Shown here: in pieces, positions 48,131 through 59,860 of the stretch
Position numbering within the stretch: position 1 is the stretch's first letter
Layout: every line of letters starts with the position of its first letter
Assembly (NCBI RefSeq): GCF_008831285.2
Contig: NC_045142.1
Span: 13,346,716-13,410,715, forward strand
From: Nymphaea colorata
Taxonomy: Eukaryota; Streptophyta; Magnoliopsida; Nymphaeales; Nymphaeaceae
DNA: 64,000 nt
Direction: 5' to 3'
Program-made: the position numbers and the translations under genes
Notes under the pieces: model-generated
Seen by the model: the letters and a program-made list of their open reading frames with translations, nothing else
The model's database searches: none
What the model was told of the DNA's origin: nothing

Positions 48131-50309
48131 CGCACCGCCTGCCCGCCCAGCTATGTGGTGCCTCGAGGCAGAATATGTGTTTCCATTAAGGATTGGTTCC
48201 CCATATGTTTCCTTCAATGAGCACTGGCCATCAAGCGTTATGAGGACAACATGTACAAAGGAAAAAGCCCAGGCAACATAACAACAGAGCATCAACAGAG
48301 CATGTTCATTCATGATGCAAAATTTGAAAAAACTAGCTTTGCATGATTTTGCCATGAAATGACATATCTAAGTTCAAAAGCTCCAAGATTTTAAAATTCT
48401 AAGGCTCATTTTGCACAAAGCAAGAGTTCCAAAAGCTCGGAACGTTCCTAAAACTTCGTCCAGGTCACCAACGCAATTCTATTTATGCTTCTTTTTTGCA
48501 CTCAATTCGGAATTTTGTAGTATTAATTGCAATATGGTTTTATTCTAGCTCAAAAAGGTTTGTTGAACAAACAAGTCTTAGAAGAAAAGCATTCTTGATG
48601 CATGTTGCAACACGTTGCTTTAATTTTCAGCTCGTTTTTGTTAATATATACACGTAACAAACTTACAAAATTTAAACGTATTAATGATTCAATTCGTTCA
48701 TGCACCAGCTGCTACTTGTCAATCAGAGAAAGAAAAAAGTATTGATTCCTTTAGTAATTGCTCGTGGGGCAAATTGTAGAATATTCTCAATCATTCTCCG
48801 CAGCCATCAAATTAGAAAGACAAGAGAATCTGAGAACTTACTGAAAATACTTCTCGAACGAAGAGGGATAAGGACAGCAATCTTAGCCTGACTTCGAGTT
48901 CTTCAAGCTTATGATAAAGGTGAATTATTCAAGACTAAGAAAACTTCTATCGAATATGAGCACAAAAACAGGAATAGGTCGGGATTCGGGAACAAAACTG
49001 AAAGTAGGGAACGAACATGCTAAAGATGCCAAAGTAGGATTCTTTTCGAGGGCCAATTCGCGTTGGATTCAGTAGAAAGTGAAATGGCGAACTTGAGGGG
49101 AGAGGTAGGGGTGGCAGACGGGCATGGTGTGGGCAATTGGCCACACAGGCCCATAAAAAGTGTTTATTTTCATATTGAAACTTCATGGCAGTTTTCATTT
49201 ACATAAAGGTGCTTCTTAAAAGTTTGATACTATATTAAATTATCATTTTTGATGAAATGGGAATTGGGTTGTCAAACAAATAATTTTGACTCCACAATTA
49301 TAGGCTCATTCTTGAACCAAAATTGTAGAACTGTGATTTTATCATCAGAGGCGGAATTATGGTTACAAAATTTTAGAATTTTTCATCTCTCTTTAGGACA
49401 CTTCTCATGAAGGTTTTAATCCATCAATTATATAATTTTTTAATTCATGTTTTGTCGAACACGTCATTTTCAATTCTACAATCAAAATTCTAGAATATCA
49501 AACTCAAAGGGAAATTAGAAGTGAAGTTTTCATTCCACCACTTCTAGTTTGAGGTGAAATTTTGTCCCTCGAATTTTAATTCTAAAATCAAAATTCAAGG
49601 CCCTCGAATGCAGAATTTTTCGGCTCTGCCCATAAGGAAAAGGACATATGAACCAAGATGGACTTGGGGTTCATTGTTTGGACCCTCAATTATGAAAGAA
49701 AATTGGAATCCTAAAGGAACAATGGCCAGTTGATAAGGGAAGCTGATGCCCAGGTGGATCAGTTGGAATTTGGATCACGTCATGGACTCTTTTCAACAAG
49801 TTGATTGGAGCATCGTAGTGCACAATGTTGTTACACCGGCTTGGATTCGCTGGTAAATGCTATGCCCTGACTGTCTTGAAATTGTGTTCAAATTAACTGG
49901 TCTTGGATCCACAAAATCCATGATTTGAGGCCTGTAAGAGAAGCAATAAAATTTTGTAGATCCCTCCATACACTTTCAATAGCCTCGGGAGCAGTGACGG
50001 AGACACATTTGGGCAGGTGTTCGGCAGTTGCCTACGGTAGCCTTATAAAATGGAGGCACATTACTATTTTCAACCACAAGTTGCTGATAAGGCATCACAC
50101 TTGAGGGCCTTTGTTGATCCCAAAATGTTTGTAGAATATACTGGACAGGTGAATTTTCACTTGCCCATTTGTCCTGAATTCAAACACGAGTGAAATTTTT
50201 CATAGAGATTTTACATGTTACTACTTCAAAGGCCAAAAATTTTTGGAAGAAAAAACACAAGCTCAGGAGATTTGACGATATATCCATTATGTCTCCAAGT
50301 ATCTCCCAT
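48131..50309. other. Intergenic DNA without a recognised gene
   Basis: A stretch rich in AGAATTTT and AAAATTCT occurs at 49,370-49,620 and may be another decayed miniature element. No terminal repeats were found and nothing coding is supported. Confidence 0.4.
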
Positions 50310-50530
50310 TATGTCCGAGTGAATAGGAGGTAAGTAGGAAGTTAGCAACCCACCACTCAAAGAAAAGGCCCAAAGGCTCCCCTCATTCCCTTTGTCGTCA
50401 GGGTCCTGGGTTGCGTTGAGAATTAGGTAGGGTAAGATACACCCATTAAAGAGTGTTGTGATTCCACTATTTACAGTCCAAAGGGAGTGGCACTCATGAG
50501 AATGCAACCAAAGGCACGTCTTCAATGCAC
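50310..50530 (+). repeat. Dispersed repeat, copy 2 of 2
   Basis: Partner of 47,890-48,130, same orientation. Confidence 0.55.
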
Positions 50531-51090
50531 CACCTGTCGAACCAACCATATTGTGCGTTTGGAGTCTATCGCTATCTATATGTCAGTATCATTGTTTCTG
50601 ATTGTGAAATTAATTTCTGCCAAATGTTGGATGCTCATATCAACTATTCTCTAGCATATGAAAAGTCTGATGACGGTGATGTCACTTACTCTATTTTATA
50701 CAATGACTAGTCCCAAAAACAACCTGAATGCGTCGTTGTTAGCTTTGGGGCCAAAGATGAGCAAAATGATTGGCAATAACTCATCCAAGTTTATTAAGGA
50801 TATAGGACTGAAACCAACCATCTACGCCTCTTAAGATTTTACATAACAATATCTTTTGCGGCACATGTGTCCACTTTGTGTGCCTTAGGTCTAAATGTTG
50901 AACCTAACTCTGATACTAATAGTAACTGTGCAGCCAAAAAATGACACAAGTGCCTAACTTTAGGCAACCCACAAGCCTCCCATAAAAGATCAAACAACGT
51001 CATAGTTGCTTAGTTGCTTTAGCATCAAGAGCGGGGGTGTACCTTTAGTTAGGTGTCACGCCTCGTACCTTTAGTTAGGTGTTGTGCCTC

Positions 51091-51251
51091 TATCCCTTGA
51101 TATGTAGAAGCATAGCGCCCATGGTAATAAAAAGTGATTGGGTGTGAGCATAACGAGTTATGTTGCGTCCCTATCCCTTGATATATATAATCATAGTGCC
51201 CATGGTAATAAAAAATGATTGGGTGTGAGCATAGCTAGTTATGTTATGCCC
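51091..51251. repeat. 81-bp tandem duplication
   Basis: Copy 1 at 51,091-51,171 and copy 2 at 51,172-51,251, both starting TATCCCTTGATAT and containing GCCCATGGTAATAAAAA and GATTGGGTGTGAGCATA. A 17-bp repeat (TACCTTTAGTTAGGTGT) occurs twice just before, near 51,041 and 51,066. Confidence 0.9.
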
Positions 51252-51379
51252 TCTACGGTAATATAAGTGCCTAGGGCACCAAGCCTTGTAAACCTTCCTT
51301 CTATGGTTTCCTAAGGTGCTCGATATAAAGCTAAAACCTACTATTCTTGCATATTGGGATGTTACAATGGACCATGGGC

Positions 51380-51560
51380 TAAGACAAGAGGGGGCTCATA
51401 AGGGCTCTGGCCTTCTTAAAAAAAATACATGTAAATTTTAAAAAAATTTATTTATCCTACATAAAAATTTTGAAAAATGATATTTTGGCTCCTATCAAAA
51501 ATTAAAAATTTTAATTTGACCCCTTCACGAAAAATTTTTGAATCTGCCCCTCCAACCACC
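51380..51560 (-). mobile_element. Miniature hAT-like element (GGCGGAG type), copy 1, inverted
   Basis: The reverse complement begins GGGGCAGATTCAAAAATTTT and continues with the same AT-rich interior as 52,064-52,272 (TATCATTTTTCAAAATTTTTAT). It ends near GAGCCCCCTCTTGTC. Ends are diverged; no target duplication identified. Confidence 0.6.
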
Positions 51561-52063
51561 CCCACTTTTTTTGGAGTACACGTATGTAGACTACATTGAA
51601 GCATTGAACTTTTAGTTTTAATACTAATTATAATTGCTCAATAGTACAAAAAAGTACGGCTGTTACGGACAGCCAAAAAAATATTGGCAAAGATAGTTCA
51701 AGCGTTCATAAAAATATTACCAACGTTTCCTTCAAGTGTCGGTAAAATATTGTCGCTGAAAGTTTTCACCGACATTTTCAGCCTACGTGTCGATGTAGAT
51801 TGGATGTCAATTAAGAAATTATTACCGAAATAATGAAACCCCAACTAGTGGCCCGAGTCAAGGCTCCAAATTTATAGCCAATCGAAAAATTGAAGGTGGG
51901 GTGTAGAGGCCCGTGATGAAATCTGCGATGTATCAAGGTCTCAAGTTTTGTTTTGTTTTTGAGTGCGAAAGTTTCTTTGTTTTTGAGTGAGAAAGTTTTC
52001 TCAAAAGCTCTCTTAAATAAATATCTAATGTTGGTTCAAAAACTATAGAGATAAGGTGCGTGT

Positions 52064-52272
52064 TTGGAGGCGGAGGTAGAAATTTTTCATGAAGTGGACT
52101 GAATTAAAGTTTTTAAATTTTGACAATTTTAAATTTTAATTAAGATTCGAACTATCATTTTTCAAAATTTTTATATAGCATAAGTAAAATTTTTTAAATT
52201 TACATATATATTTTAAAAAAAATTGAGGTGGAGCCAAGGCCCAAGCGGGCCCTACCTTGGCTCAGAGCTCCT
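52064..52272 (+). mobile_element. Miniature hAT-like element (GGCGGAG type), copy 2
   Basis: Begins GGAGGCGGAGGTAGAAATTT and ends GGGCCCTACCTTGGCTCAGAG. The ends resemble the left terminus of the TTF-hAT (GGGGCGGAGCTAGGATTT), so it is a plausible non-autonomous relative. It lies in inverted orientation to 51,380-51,560, 0.5 kb apart. Confidence 0.65.
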
Positions 52273-52869
52273 GTGTGTGTCTACGTGTATAGTTATAACT
52301 TTTCTATGCACGAGACTTTCATAATCTTAAAGTGTATATGGTTATCTGGAAAAGAAGTGGGAAAATGTTGGATGCTTATGTGTTTTGCACTAGAACTCAG
52401 CGTTCCAACTTCTCTAAAGCTTTTTGGATAAGGAGTGCGTCCAAACAAATTAAGTTAAGAGATAAGGTGGATTGTCTTGCGGTTAAGTTGCCGGAGAGAT
52501 CCACATTTTCACTTAAGAAAGTTAGTTTTATGATCATATGTTCATATGGTCTATAATATTTTATTCACTTAGTACAACTACGAATGTACATGCTTTGTGA
52601 AGATGCAGCAGGCAAATGACGGTGAAAGGTGCAAGACCAAGAAGGACTAATTGAAATTAAGTTCACGTTGCAAGAGATATTTGTCATAACTTCAGTCAAG
52701 ATTAGACGTAAGGCAATAAATCGTTGATTGCGAGATGGTGCTCCTGTCTCCCACAATCTAGCTCTTTGGTGGTGGATGCAACCTGTTCTCTTTCTAATGA
52801 TATGAACCATAAAGACGAGGAAGCCCTTGCAGTATACGAAGGAGGACGACGCTTGGTCAGGAATGAGGA

Positions 52870-53217
52870 TAGGGATGCCCAACGAGCAGGGCTCGAGTCG
52901 AACTCCCTCGAGTAGCTCGACTTGAGCTCCACTCGTTTAATAAAGGAGTCAACCTTCAGTTTGAGTTAAAGTTCAGTTATATATGAGTCGAGTTCAAGTT
53001 AGACGAGTTTGACTTGTTTCTCCATGTTTGTTAATCTTCATAGGCATGTTTGTAATTTTTGATAAATTTTAACACCATTTTTTGTTTTTATTTCATATAT
53101 ATATATATAAAGTGGCACTATCTTAAACATGTTCAGCTCGGACTCAATTTACTGAATCTAGGTCGACTCGATATCAAACTGAACAATATGTGACTGGAGC
53201 TGGTGCACTTGTTCCTA
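52870..53217. mobile_element. Candidate hAT-like miniature element with GAGCTCGA motifs (348 bp)
   Basis: Begins TAGGGATGCCC and ends TTGTTCCTA, flanked by AATGAGGA (52,862-52,869) and GATGAGGA (53,218-53,225), 7 of 8 bases equal. CTCGAG/GAGCTC motifs cluster in the left third and GTCGACTCG near the right end. Terminal repeats are weak beyond TAGG. Confidence 0.55.
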
Positions 53218-53993
53218 GATGAGGATGAGATGCTACCGATATTTATGAAGATAAGAAGGTCAAAATTGATCGATAATAAAGTTGGGATTGCCCCTAGAGA
53301 GAAAGAGCGAGAGAGAGAGAGAGAGTAGTTTTGTTATTTTGTTTAAATAACATTTTTCATTCACAAAGCCCCTTCTTAAGTTATGTTTGATAACCTTGGA
53401 TTTGAAATCCGACACTCATTTTATATTGATGTTAGGTTAAATCCACCAACCCAACAAACAACGGATTTCTCAAATGGAGATCCCAAATTTGTATTATCTT
53501 GTGAACACCATCGGTTTGTGGTCCGACGACGGGAGAGGGGTCCGACTACGTATCCATTGTTTTAAAATTTACAGTAACATCGGATAAAAAATCTGAGGCT
53601 ATGCTGGAAAAAGGTTGCCGGGAAAAAGGTTGGAGCTTCAAAAGCTGAGCGGTAACTCGGCATTCATCCAATCGTTAGGCGGCTTTTTGTTATTCTTTTT
53701 AAAATTTTTATGACGCTTAACGACTTGCCACTTTTTATCCGGCCTGAAGAGGGAATATATGCTTCCCGATAAAAACCACAGACGTTGCATAAAAACGAAA
53801 AGCTCGGCGCATAAATGCGGCCATCCCTTCCCATACCCTCCGCTTCTCTCTCAACAGCACCACCAGGCCGACGAAACCTGGGAGAAGAGGAGGGAAGAGA
53901 GGGCGATCGAAGCAACACCAAGGAAACAGTTGACTCCAAACTCCATTGTCCGCTGCGTTTAGCGGCCGAAGGTTGAGGAGGGAGGAGGAGGGG
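53218..53993 (+). promoter_or_regulatory. Upstream and probable 5' leader region of AMP deaminase
   Basis: Contains a (GA)n tract at 53,299-53,327, of a kind common in plant core promoters, and a C/T-rich segment at 53,822-53,860 followed by a purine-rich segment (53,880-53,900) just ahead of the ATG. The transcription start cannot be fixed from sequence. No TATA box of good quality was seen; CATAAATG near 53,810 is the nearest candidate. Confidence 0.4.
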
Positions 53994-54417
53994 ATGGACT
54001 CTTACGCGATACACTTGGCGATGGCGGCGCTTGTCGGCGCGTCATTCGTCGCTGTCTCCGCGTACTATATGCACCGCCGAACGCTATCGCAGCTTCTCGA
54101 GTTCGCTCGCAAGGTTGGCCATGAGAGCGGCAGCGACAGCGAGCGAGAGGCTCACTCTCAGGGCTACAGGAAGGTTGAGAAGCGGAGGCGGGGTCGGAAG
54201 TCCGCTCCCTCCTACCGCCGATCGTCGGCCTCGTTACCGGATGTTAGCAGCATGGCAGACGGGGGTTACCATCTGGAGGCCGGTATGGAGAAGAAGCTCA
54301 ATGGACCTTTATCTGTTGAGGATGGTGGGGTTCTGCAGCAGCAGCAGCAGAGGTCCTCTTCCGCTGCTGGCTTCGCCATTCCGGCCGGCCTGCCCCGCCT
54401 GCAGACGCTTCCGGAAG
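53994..54417 (+). CDS. AMPD: AMP deaminase (FAC1/AMPD), exon 1: membrane anchor and disordered N-terminus
   Basis: AMP deaminase converts AMP to IMP in purine metabolism; the plant enzyme (FAC1 in Arabidopsis) is essential in embryos. This exon encodes residues 1-141. Residues 6-27 (IHLAMAALVGASFVAVSAYYMH) form the conserved hydrophobic anchor. Next come an acidic stretch, a basic stretch (VEKRRRGRK), SSASLPD, a short polyglutamine run (five Gln) and GLPRLQTLPEG, all typical of plant AMPD N-termini. ATG 53,994 is chosen because it starts the anchor; the frame upstream has no ATG after its last stop. The exon ends GAAG|GTATGC in phase 1. If the intron is retained, the frame ends at TGA 54,447-54,449. 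The exon is much richer in GC than its surroundings. Identification is secure although the catalytic domain is off the window. Confidence 0.93.
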
Positions 54418-54980
54418 GTATGCCGTTATCTGATTTCTCCCCTGAATGAAGTAGTCCAGCTCCTACGATATACGTACATTGTCGGACAACCATCCTCTGC
54501 TTCGTAATGTATGGGCGAATTGTTGTATGTATGCGCTTTGTATCGGTGGAATACGATGCTTCTTTTATATGATTAATTCCTATAATTATTGGCGCCCTTT
54601 AATTAGGTGAGCATTTCTGTGGAACCTAAGCTTCTGTAACCTACTGATTGCTTTGTAAGAGAATCCAACGAGTATTGTGAGGATCATGATGCTTAGTTCT
54701 TATTCATCTCTTCCCTATTCGACATTCTTATATCGAAATGCTTGGTTACTTCATGCTTGACCATCATTGTTCCGGTAATTGCAGGCATACTAGATACCGC
54801 CCGTTCTGTTTTCTGATACGCATCGTAACTTATGCCACTAGTACAGGTTGTTGGGCATTATGAGTTTACCAACTTTATGCATCAGGAACTCACGATGTTA
54901 GGTTCCATCACAGCGTCACTTGAGAGTGAGAGGAAGTGAACGCAAGCTTGTTTCGATTTGTAGAGGGGCCGTAAATGCAA

Positions 54981-55100
54981 CGTCGTCCAGATGGTATTGC
55001 AGAAATTACAGGTGTTTCAACTGTATAGAATCCTCAGCACCGTCGTCCAGATGGTATTGCAGAAATTACAGGTGTTTCAACTGTATAGAATCCTCAGCAC
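54981..55100. repeat. Perfect 60-bp tandem duplication in AMPD intron 1
   Basis: Copies 54,981-55,040 and 55,041-55,100 are identical over 60 bases, starting CGTCGTCCAGATGG and ending AATCCTCAGCAC. Identity suggests a recent duplication or an assembly artefact. Confidence 0.97.
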
Positions 55101-56905
55101 GTTGCCTCAGTATGTTTTTGTTAAGTATCTTTTCACCCTAGCTGTTTGCCTATCCCCAGTTTTCCTATTACCAAGAAGGCGCTTCTTTACATGATATAGC
55201 TTTTTCAGAAATGGGTAAGCCTTCCCAGCTAGCGTACCTATCTCATTTGTGATTTGAAGAGTATGAAAATAGTCCTAACTCCTTAGTTCCAGTGCAGCAA
55301 ATATCGGTTCTAGTGTTTTTTTGGCAGTAGCTTAAACTAAATTCCTGTGTGGTTCTTAATATACTCGTGTATCTCCTATATTTCACCAAATGTTATGGCA
55401 GGTGAAGAATCACCAGGTCTTCTCCTTTGGTGTTGCCCAATTAGACAAGGGAATGTGTTTAAAAAGTCCACATAGTGTACTAAATTTTCTAAGAACCACC
55501 TAAGAAGAATTTCAGGTCAATTCCTCATCAGACCAGCTCAGAAGATAGTGACTTTGCCTAGAGAATCAAGGTTGATTTGTTGACATATACATCAACCAAC
55601 CAAATGTTGCGTGTGGATTAGGTACCTAACTTTTTCCCTTTCAGAGGAGAAAGATATTAAAGTACCACATATATTATTAGCCAAGTATTGCATGATATAG
55701 ACCATTAGCATTGCTAATTTACTAAATTGCTTAGCAACAATCAGAGAAGTGTATAAAAACAAAAAATTTTGGATGGAGAGAAATCTAAATGTTGGCTGAA
55801 TTGGTAGAAAGCCAGCAGTCTTCAGCTTTTTCTGCAGTTTCTAATACTACACTGGCTCCCTTGTGCAACCAAGAGTTCAACAATATCCTTCTGCACGACA
55901 ACTTTAAGAATATTTTAGCATATTGTCATTGCATAGCAGGGTTGATAATATGTTTGCTGATCCAATTCAATCTTCAATTAACAAGGGCCTCTTGTCATTT
56001 ACACCAAAGCCTTTTAGACTCCTAAGCTACCCTTAGCCAAAAGACCATTTCCAAAGAGGCAAACACGTAGCCAGATATTCCTTTCCTAAGAACAAATCCT
56101 ATGTTATAGAGAAATGACGGGCCGTCACCACTGCATCACGTCTATACCTCCAAAAGAGTAACCTAGTCTCATATCTTTAGCATAGTGAGTCCCTATAAAC
56201 ATCTGCACATAATTGGTCAAACTTGTTGACCTAGTCCGTGAGAGAATTAGTTTTGTGTTTATGGTTTAATGAAGGGTTTTTCTTCATTTGGTTGACCCTT
56301 AACTATTTCTTTTAGTTTGTGATAAGGTTATTCTCACCTTTTCTTTGCAAGAAGTTGAATAATTGAGAAGGAATAAACCTCGCATCCATGGTATGCGATG
56401 GCGGAGGGGGAAGCCTGCTGTATGACCTGTCTACTGACATGTTCCCGCAACTGGGTGCGGTCGGCTGGCAGCAAAGCTTAACTCAATTTTACTTTTTTAT
56501 ACATGTTCTAACATGCGTACTTCATTTTTATAGTTACTTGTTATATTATTATTTTTTGTTAAATTGTGGTATTCCTTATTTTGTGGCAATTTTATATTTC
56601 GTTCAGTGTCACAAATATCATTTTCGGGTTTTTATCGGGGTTTTAATGGCAAAATTGTTTTTTTGGGAAAATCTTGAGGAAAGCTCAGAAAATTTGAAAA
56701 AAAAAGGTATAAATGAAATAAATGAGGAACTAACAGGAAATATGAATAAAACTATATAAAAGTGATAAAAGGAATTAATGATAATACAAATAATGGAAAT
56801 AATTTAGTTTAAATTGATATTTAAATCCATGATAATATCAATGCTAAAGAATAGAAAATGAAAAAATCACAGAAAAATGTGATAATAACACGATAAATAT
56901 TTTCC

Positions 56906-57255
56906 CTATGTCACATGGGTATGGGTGCCGGTGCGGGATGTAGCAAGTTTAAAAAAAAATTGGGTGCGGGTGCAGCGAGATAATATAAATAAATAAATAA
57001 ATAAATAAAAATAAATAAATAAATATATATATGTATATAAATTATATACATATATATGTTATTTGTTATATAAGTAATATTATTTTTGTATATTTTTAAA
57101 CTTTCTTTTATCAAGGTTGTCTTGAATCGATATATCAATGAAAACTCAGCCAAAACATTTTCCAGAACGGCCAAAATTCATTTGACGCTGTGTCGGGCTG
57201 CACCAGCACCAGCATCCGCACTGATGTGTGTGTGGGTGCGGCCTGTGTGACTTAG
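56906..57255. mobile_element. 350-bp miniature element in AMPD intron 1
   Basis: Terminal repeats CTATGTCACATGGG and, on the complement, CTAAGTCACACAGG. The 8-bp target duplication TATTTTCC lies at 56,898-56,905 and 57,256-57,263 and is exact (extendable to nine bases). GGTGC-rich motifs lie inside both ends and the middle is AT-rich. Superfamily is uncertain: an 8-bp duplication suits hAT and nine would suit Mutator. Confidence 0.85.
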
Positions 57256-59264
57256 TATTTTCCCAAATTTTCAAAATATCGCGTTTTTTTCAATTTTTTT
57301 CGTTTTTCTGTTTTTTGACGTTAATATCACAATATTTTCAAAAATGTTGCGATGTCTATGACTGATTCTGTTATAACATGTTACGTGCATGTGTATAAGA
57401 ATAACTTTGTAAATTGGTTTTCTGAAAAAAAAAGTACAACACATGTTGAGTTTTAATGGAATAAATGCTTTTGTTTTGATTCCTTCGTTTGACCACTTAA
57501 ATTTACATAAGAAACAGGTGGTTATATGAAGGGTTTCCAAAGTTAAGCATGTTTTTGTTATACTGTCAAAACTTACTGCATTTTTTGGTAAAATGTTCTT
57601 TCCGAAAAATAGAAAAAACCAACATTAAATACAGTTCATTGATTTTTTAAAGTTATCTTAAAATCTTGATGATGTTTTGCCAGCAGTTATAAAGGATAAG
57701 ATTTATTCTTTATTGCATAAAGAATGAAATAATTAAAGTGGTCACATGACATTAACTTCGTATTTGTTTCCATGAATTTTGACCTGTTTCAAAATTGGAA
57801 ATTGAATTGGATAGCAGGTGCTGATTCAGTGATTCGGCTGAATCAGCTATGAATGGGCAAAAATATTACAATAATGATTTTTTGAGAGGGGCCTTTACAT
57901 AGAAAATGTGACACTCATGTCGCTTTAAAAACTTCTTGGTAAGATTTTTTGATAAATAATCAATTACTTTCTACACCCAATGTACTATTCCTCTCTCTCC
58001 AAATGAATAGCCTAAAATAGCCTAATAACTCTCTCTAACTTGTTCAAGTTGATTAAAATGAAATTAGTTATATCAATTGCCAATGCATATTCTTTGATAC
58101 TTATGAATATTACTTGAATACGTACTGTTTAAGTGCCAATTATTGGATGTTAATGTTCCAGGAAAGTTTCTGATGGAAATGTAATTTTAACTTATTTATT
58201 TTTCTTGGTAAGTTTAAATAATGAAAACTTTAAATGGAGGCAGCTATGCAATAAGCGCCATTCTGCAAAACCTTCATGTAAAGTAATAAGTTGAAAATAA
58301 ATTTGTTTCTTCTTCATTATACACATTTTTACTATAGACAATTTTATACGAATGTTCATTTAAAGTGAAAGAAATATAATTATGAATTAGCAGAATTTTT
58401 TTTGTAAATTTTATTCCTCATTTAGGTTATATAACTTGTAGCGTTAGTTGCATAGACTGTATAAGTGTTGATTTGTCAATATTGGAAATTTAGTTAAGGG
58501 TCAACCATAGCTTATTAATCTTAACAAAATTGCATTAATCCAACTTTATTTGATTATATTTTTTGTGAAATTAGAATACTGAAAATGCTAAGAGTACATA
58601 AGCCTGGAGTTTACAGCCTAACATAAGAGAATTAAAGTAACAAAAATGCCCCAGCTTGAGTTAGCGGGTTTGGCAATTTAACAGAAGAGTATAAGAGCAA
58701 TTATCTACAAATTTTATATATGTTATACGATAATGGATGCATATAGTTTTTCTTTTATATTATTTTAGGAGATAGAAATTTTTTGTTGCTTTGTAACTTC
58801 AAGTAGGGTCGAATATGTCATTCAAATGAATGAGATACAATTGGTAAACAAATTTTAGAATACCTGGTGGTCTAATGTTATGAGCACATTCATAGTCAAC
58901 CGGCTTCTTGAAGATCAGAATGACTACTTGAACAATAAAAGGTGCTTCATTTCAAGCATAACAACAATATCTTGCACACTCAAGACATTATTATTAAACC
59001 AGGTAACAAAAGTCTGCTCGTTTGATTGAAAAGTATGTTCTGTTTCGGCGTCTATGATGTGAACACAATGATTTCTTTCTTTAGTGTTCCGTGGTAAGAT
59101 AAACTTATCTATCTTTAGTGTTCCATGATAAGATAAACTTGTTTAATTCACATTTAACTTTCTTCTCATATGTTATGACTTTTATCACAGTGCTAGTCTT
59201 GTGCTTGATGCATGCTTATGATGGGAGCCTCCACTTTACAAATCCATTATTCTTCCAAATGCAG

Positions 59265-59425
59265 GCTCTGCTAAAAGATCTGGTTCTGTCATCAGGCCTT
59301 CGTCTCCCAAGTCTCCTGTTGCTAGTGCTAGTGCCTTTGAGAGTGTAGAGGGCTCTGATGAGGATGATGATGTGCCTGAAAATGGAAAGCTGGAAAATCA
59401 CTATGGCCATGTGAATGGAAATGTG
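59265..59425 (+). CDS. AMPD: AMP deaminase exon 2
   Basis: Acceptor TGCAG|GCT and donor AATGTG|GTAAC. With the single base carried from exon 1 it encodes residues 142-195 in phase 1 to phase 0. The stretch SPKSPVASASAFES (residues 155-168) and the acidic run EGSDEDDD are hallmark blocks of plant AMPD and are potential Ser-Pro phosphorylation sites. That phosphorylation is known-family inference, not shown here. A second, shorter-exon donor (GTGGTA, two bases earlier) is possible but would break the phase with exon 3. Confidence 0.92.
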
Positions 59426-59526
59426 GTAACATTCCCCACTTCTGTTGGCTGGTTTGGATGAAATATTTGTTTCCTTAGAATGCTCTCCTCATTAATTAGG
59501 AAACAACTAAGTCGCATGCATACTTC

Positions 59527-59860
59527 AGTAAGGTCCACATACCCGTCTCGCTGTACCGATACCCAAAATGGGTACTTGGACACACTTGAGTACCTTTAGA
59601 TCCAAACTGCTTAATTTTACTTTGATTTAATTTTTTTCCGCCTTACTTTTCATTCTATTCTTGGAGTTATTGTTCAGTAACATATAATGTTTTTATGTTT
59701 TATTTATATCACTTCTTTATTAAAATGTTGCTTTCATTTTGATTTTTTTGTGTTATTTTGTACATATACATACATATATCCTGCCATACCCACATTTTTT
59801 TAAGTTGTCGTATCCGTACCCATATCTCCGTACCCGTACCCATACCCATGTGACTTGGGG
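59527..59860. mobile_element. Candidate miniature element related to 56,906-57,255
   Basis: The right end reads CCATACCCATGTGACTTGGG. Its complement (CAAGTCACATGGGTATGG) matches the GTCACATGGGTATGG block at the left end of the intron-1 element. The left end (TAAGGTCCACATACCCGT) is a diverged inverted repeat. GTACCC/GGGTAC motifs fill both ends. No clear target duplication. Confidence 0.55.

Larger units (their letters stand above)
54418..59264 (+). other. AMP deaminase intron 1 (4.85 kb)
   Basis: GT..AG intron in phase 1. It holds a perfect 60-bp tandem duplication (54,981-55,100) and a 350-bp miniature element (56,906-57,255). The remainder is AT-rich, with no gene on either strand that I can support. 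Confidence 0.85.

Noticed and set aside
53946-53993. Upstream in-frame start extending AMP deaminase by 16 residues
   Set aside because: The codon is TTG, not ATG. ATG 53,994 precedes the conserved membrane anchor directly.
53664-54014. Minus-strand frame upstream of AMPD
   Set aside because: Covers the probable AMPD leader; Ser/Pro-rich composition artefact.
54031-54507. Long overlapping frame across AMPD exon 1
   Set aside because: Shadow of the GC-rich exon in another frame, with no family resemblance.
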